Assembly (NCBI GenBank): GCA_903917345.1
Contig: CAIXAE010000011.1
Coordinates: 40,729 to 104,728 of the forward strand
Length of the DNA stretch: 64,000 bases
From: an uncultured Methylococcaceae bacterium
GTDB taxonomy: Bacteria > Pseudomonadota > Gammaproteobacteria > Methylococcales > Methylomonadaceae
Direction of reading: 5' to 3'
The notes beneath the pieces were generated by a model that saw nothing but the letters and a program-made list of their open reading frames with translations, was not told where the DNA came from and made no database searches. Positions 60,813 through 64,000 of the stretch are shown piece by piece (the stretch's first letter is position 1; each line of letters begins with the position of its first letter). The translations under genes and the position numbers were made by a program.

Positions 60813-61379
60813 GTGCAAAAATTTATAACTGAGCTTGAAGATCATCAAGCGATGACGCAACGCTTAGCGGCCTGTGCGGATGTAATTGAAACAGCGGCAC
60901 AGCAGTTGATAGTGACCTTACAGCAAGGTGGTAAGTTGTTTTTATGTGGTAATGGCGGCAGTGCGGCTGATTGCCAGCATATCGCTGCCGAACTCGTTGT
61001 GCAATATCAAAAGAATCGTTCGGCTTTGGCGGCCATAGCATTAACCACAGACAGTTCTATTTTAACGGCACATAGTAATGACTTTGGTTTCGAGACGGTA
61101 TATTCACGACAAATTGAAGCCTTAGCGACAGAAAAAGATTGTTTAATCGCTATTTCTACATCAGGTCGAAGCAAAAATATTATCAAAGCGGTTGAAGCCG
61201 CTAAATCAAAAGGCATGTTCGTTATTGGATTAACGGGGGCTGAGGGAGGTGAGTTGAGTCAGTTAGTGAATTACTCAATCAATGTACCTTCTCAGGTGAC
61301 TGCAAGAATTCAAGAAGCCCATATTTTAATTGGTCACTGGTGGTGTGGTGTGATCGAGGAGTCCTTAAGTGTTAAATAA
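60813..61379 (+). CDS. gmhA: Sedoheptulose-7-phosphate isomerase
   Basis: SIS-domain enzyme, first step of heptose synthesis: sedoheptulose-7-P to D-glycero-D-manno-heptose-7-P. Sequence marks: LFLCGNGGSAADCQHIAAELV and ISTSGRSKNIIKAVEAAKSKGM. 188 aa. Start GTG 60813 with GAGGAAG upstream. Overlaps hldE by 11 bp. Confidence 0.96.
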   Translation: MQKFITELEDHQAMTQRLAACADVIETAAQQLIVTLQQGGKLFLCGNGGSAADCQHIAAELVVQYQKNRSALAAIALTTDSSILTAHSNDFGFETVYSRQIEALATEKDCLIAISTSGRSKNIIKAVEAAKSKGMFVIGLTGAEGGELSQLVNYSINVPSQVTARIQEAHILIGHWWCGVIEESLSVK

Positions 61380-62793
61380 ACTGCCGGATTTTAATGCGGC
61401 ACGCATTATTGTAATTGGCGATGTCATGATTGACCGTTATTGGTCAGGGCAAGCGGCACGGATTTCACCTGAAGCGCCAGTGCCTGTGGTTAAAGTTAAA
61501 GCGATTGAAGATCGTATTGGTGGCGCAGGTAATGTGGCGTTAAATATTGCTAAGTTAGGTGGCAAAGTTACTTTAATAGGTGTGGTGGGCGATGATGCAG
61601 ACGGCAAAGTACTTAAAGATTTGTTAGAAGCGGAAGGCGTCGATTGTGAGTTTGTTGTAGAACCTGCCATCCGTAGTATCTGTAAATTACGCGTTATGGC
61701 TCAGCATCAACAGTTGATTCGTATTGATTTTGAAGAAACGCCGATTCAATTTGATCGTGCGACTATAAGAGTCGCTTTGGAAAAACATCTTCAGAATCAT
61801 AATGTGGTGGTGTTTTCGGATTATGGAAAAGGGACTTTAGCAGATGTATCGAGCTATATCAGTCTGGCTAAACAATCAGGTGCTAAGGTATTAGTTGACC
61901 CTAAGCGCTTGGATTATGAAAGCTACAGCCAAGCGGATCTTATTACCCCTAATTTGTCTGAATTAAAAGCAGTCGTGGGTGCGAGTGAGACAGAAGAGCA
62001 GTTGATCGCTAAAGGCCAAGCACTATTGGATCAACATAAAATTGATACCTTACTATTGACGCGCGGCGAAGCAGGGATGACTTTAATTCAACGCGATCAA
62101 GTGTATTCACTTCCTGCGCAAGCAAAAGATGTCTTCGATGTGACGGGGGCTGGAGATACGGTGATAGCCGTGATGGCTTTGGGCGTGTCACTCGATTTGC
62201 CATTACAAGAAGCGATGTATTTAGCGAATTTATCAGGCGGTATTGTCGTCGGTAAATTGGGTACTTCAACGGTGTCGCCTCATGAATTAGCGCAAGCAAT
62301 GCATAGCACTAGAGATACTGTGTATGGTGTGGTTAATGAAGATGACTTGTTAGGATTGTTTGCAAAAGCAAAAGCTCAAAATGAAAAAATCATTATGACC
62401 AACGGTTGTTTTGATTTGTTGCACGCAGGACATGTGGCTTATTTACAGCAAGCAAGGGCCTTGGGTGATCGATTGTGTGTTGCTGTTAATTCGGATGCAT
62501 CGGTAAAAATACTCAAGGGCAACTCAAGACCTATCAATAAGCTGGCAGAGCGAATGACGGTATTAGCCGCTTTAGCCTGTGTGGATTGGGTGGTGCCTTT
62601 TGAAGAAGAAACGCCCGAGCGAATCTATACAAAACTATTGCCAAATGTGCTTGTAAAGGGCGGAGATTACACGGCGGATCAAGTGGTCGGCGGTGAAGCG
62701 GTTATTAATGCCGGTGGAGAAGTTAAGATATTGCAGTTTGTTGAAGGTCAATCAACTACTTCTATGATCCATAAAGCAAAGGGAGCATTATGA
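61369..62793 (+). CDS. hldE: Bifunctional heptose-7-phosphate kinase / heptose-1-phosphate adenylyltransferase
   Basis: N-terminal PfkB-type kinase (about 1-320, with DVTGAGDTVIAVMALG) and C-terminal nucleotidyltransferase (about 340-474, TNGCFDLLHAGHVAYL with the HxGH motif). It performs steps two and four of ADP-heptose synthesis. 474 aa. Start GTG 61369 in the gmhA overlap. The phosphatase gmhB, needed between the two steps, is not in the window. Confidence 0.97.
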   Translation: MLNKLPDFNAARIIVIGDVMIDRYWSGQAARISPEAPVPVVKVKAIEDRIGGAGNVALNIAKLGGKVTLIGVVGDDADGKVLKDLLEAEGVDCEFVVEPAIRSICKLRVMAQHQQLIRIDFEETPIQFDRATIRVALEKHLQNHNVVVFSDYGKGTLADVSSYISLAKQSGAKVLVDPKRLDYESYSQADLITPNLSELKAVVGASETEEQLIAKGQALLDQHKIDTLLLTRGEAGMTLIQRDQVYSLPAQAKDVFDVTGAGDTVIAVMALGVSLDLPLQEAMYLANLSGGIVVGKLGTSTVSPHELAQAMHSTRDTVYGVVNEDDLLGLFAKAKAQNEKIIMTNGCFDLLHAGHVAYLQQARALGDRLCVAVNSDASVKILKGNSRPINKLAERMTVLAALACVDWVVPFEEETPERIYTKLLPNVLVKGGDYTADQVVGGEAVINAGGEVKILQFVEGQSTTSMIHKAKGAL

Positions 62794-63731
62794 TAATTGT
62801 GACAGGCGGTGCTGGATTTATCGGTAGTAATTTGATTAAAGCCTTAAATGAGCGAGGTGAGAGCAATATATTGTTGGTCGATCATTTAGTAAATGGCCGA
62901 AAAATGCTCAATATTGCTGATTTAGATATCGCTGACTATATTGATAAAACCGAGTTTATTCAGAGAATTGATGAGCCTGGCTTTTGGGGTGGCATAAGAG
63001 GGGTATTCCACCAAGGGGCGTGTTCTGCAACCACGGAGTGGGATGGCGAATTTGTGATGAAGAATAATTACGATTATTCAAAACGCATTTTGCATCGTTG
63101 CATAGATAATAATATCGCCTTTATTTATGCGTCCTCTGCTTCTGTGTATGGCAATGGTGATCATGGTTTTAGTGTGGATAGAAGCTGCGAACAACCCATT
63201 AATATGTATGCGTATTCAAAATTCCAATTTGATCAATATGTTCGACGTTTATTACCGACAACCACAAGTCCCATTGTAGGTTTTAGGTATTTTAATGTCT
63301 ACGGGCCTAGGGAGCAGCATAAAGGATCAATGAGTAGCACGGCATTTCATTTTAATAATCAAGTGAAAGAGAATAAGGTTGCACGCTTATTTGAAGGGTG
63401 TGATGGTATGGCAAATGGCGAGCAAAGACGTGACTTTGTCTATGTAGGAGATGTAGTGGATGTCAACTTATGGTTTTTTGATCATCCAGAACACCGCGGA
63501 ATCTTTAATGTGGGCACTGGAACAGCAGAACCTTTTAATGCGATAGCTGAAGCAGTGATTGCTTGGCATAAAGAAGGGTCAATTGAGTACATTCCATTTC
63601 CTGAGCATTTAAAAGGCGCTTATCAAAGTTATACCCAAGCAGATATTTCAGGATTGCGGTCAGTGGGTTATACAAAGGATTTTTTGACAGTTAAACAGGG
63701 TGTTGCAAAGTATTTAGACTGGTTGAATTGA
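62790..63731 (+). CDS. hldD: ADP-L-glycero-D-manno-heptose 6-epimerase
   Basis: Last step of ADP-heptose synthesis, giving the L,D form used by the heptosyltransferases. Extended SDR: NADP-binding TGGAGFIGSNLIKAL, catalytic MYAYSKFQFDQ (Tyr and Lys) and FRYFNVYGPREQHKG. 313 aa, 4-bp overlap with hldE. It is the last gene before the rRNA promoter region. Confidence 0.97.
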   Translation: MIIVTGGAGFIGSNLIKALNERGESNILLVDHLVNGRKMLNIADLDIADYIDKTEFIQRIDEPGFWGGIRGVFHQGACSATTEWDGEFVMKNNYDYSKRILHRCIDNNIAFIYASSASVYGNGDHGFSVDRSCEQPINMYAYSKFQFDQYVRRLLPTTTSPIVGFRYFNVYGPREQHKGSMSSTAFHFNNQVKENKVARLFEGCDGMANGEQRRDFVYVGDVVDVNLWFFDHPEHRGIFNVGTGTAEPFNAIAEAVIAWHKEGSIEYIPFPEHLKGAYQSYTQADISGLRSVGYTKDFLTVKQGVAKYLDWLN

Positions 63732-63768
63732 TTAGTAAGATCAATGCTTGTTTATTGTTAGCAGATGA

Positions 63769-63796
63769 TTGACAAAGCGTAAAAATTAGCTATAAT
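63769..63796 (+). promoter_or_regulatory. rRNA operon promoter P1
   Basis: Consensus TTGACA (63769-63774), 16-bp spacer, consensus TATAAT (63791-63796). Together with the second promoter and boxA below it marks the start of an rrn operon. Confidence 0.85.
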
Positions 63797-63864
63797 GGTC
63801 GGCTTCCTTGGTGATTCTGTTTAGGGTTTCTGGGGGTTGGAGAGGTGGATGTGTTGGCAGGATG

Positions 63865-63892
63865 TTGACAAACGAGATTGACTCTGTATAAT
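63865..63892 (+). promoter_or_regulatory. rRNA operon promoter P2
   Basis: A second perfect TTGACA (63865-63870) / TATAAT (63887-63892) pair, again 16 bp apart and 96 bp after P1, the tandem P1-P2 layout seen in gammaproteobacterial rrn operons. Confidence 0.87.
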
Positions 63893-63921
63893 AGTCGAGC
63901 TCAACGGGGCTTCGGTTCCAC

Positions 63922-63965
63922 GCTCTTTAAAAATCTGATCAAAATAATTTGTGTGGGTGCTTGTG
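63922..63965 (+). promoter_or_regulatory. rRNA leader with boxA antitermination site
   Basis: GCTCTTTAAAAA (63922-63933) is boxA, bound by NusB-NusE to protect rRNA transcripts from Rho. The following AATCTGATCAAAATAATTTG and TGTGGGTGCTTGTGGCG segment is the conserved 16S leader of gammaproteobacteria. A UUCG-loop hairpin precedes it at about 63905-63918. The 16S gene itself begins past the window end. Confidence 0.88.
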
Positions 63966-64000
63966 GCGATAGTTAATTATGTTAATTAATAATCGACACA

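Overview
The window looks like chromosomal DNA of a low-GC gammaproteobacterial methanotroph (order Methylococcales). This is inference from marker genes, because no methane monooxygenase lies in the window. The markers are a bacterial sterol cluster whose CYP51 is fused to a ferredoxin (known from Methylococcus capsulatus), a pyrophosphate-dependent phosphofructokinase, and a gammaproteobacterial housekeeping order (mrdA-mrdB-mltB-rlpA-dacA-ybeD-lipB-lipA, ispD-ispF-truD-surE-pcm, mla-murA-hisG-hisD-hisC-petABC-sspAB). I cannot name the genus.

Layout. 1-8.1 kb: a cell-wall elongation and lipoate operon, entered inside mrdA. 8.1-9.7 kb: an accessory island with a possible 38-aa membrane protein, an array of about nineteen 21-bp tandem repeats that also reads as a heptad-repeat protein on the minus strand, and an IS630-type helix-turn-helix remnant. 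9.7-13.9 kb: pyrG-kdsA-eno-ftsB, closed by an intrinsic terminator. 13.9-18.6 kb: a K+ channel, ispD, ispF, truD, an Smr-domain gene on the opposite strand, surE, pcm. 18.75-24.65 kb: sterol operon cyp51-fdx / NTF2-like gene / oxidosqualene cyclase / squalene epoxidase. 24.9-33.6 kb: PPi-PFK, a dynamin-like GTPase, a LOG protein, a 1232-aa single-chain enzyme with the parts of NfnB and NfnA, and YchJ. 33.7-44.6 kb: mlaFEDB without mlaC, murA, hisG, hisD, hisC, the cytochrome bc1 operon, sspA, sspB. 44.7-50.1 kb: guaB, guaA, tadA, and pgi on the minus strand. 50.3-55.1 kb: accessory region with a two-gene membrane-anchored copper-protein candidate operon, two membrane proteins, a stem-loop-rich 560-bp gap, a fibronectin-like protein and a Tat-exported superoxide-reductase-like protein. 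55.1-63.7 kb: LPS core locus (GT9, O-antigen ligase, two GT2 enzymes, MsbA, GmhA, HldE, HldD). The last 270 bp hold tandem promoters and the boxA leader of an rRNA operon whose 16S gene starts beyond the window.

How they work together. Most operons build the envelope: peptidoglycan elongation and remodelling, KDO and heptose for LPS core, lipid A export, phospholipid asymmetry and sterols. Central carbon enzymes (PPi-PFK, enolase, Pgi), nucleotide synthesis (PyrG, GuaB, GuaA) and the bc1 complex are interleaved. The parts I find least explained are the 8.4-8.9 kb repeat array, the NTF2-like gene in the sterol operon, the fused Nfn-like enzyme, the copper-protein pair, and the stem-loop cluster at 53.36-53.66 kb.
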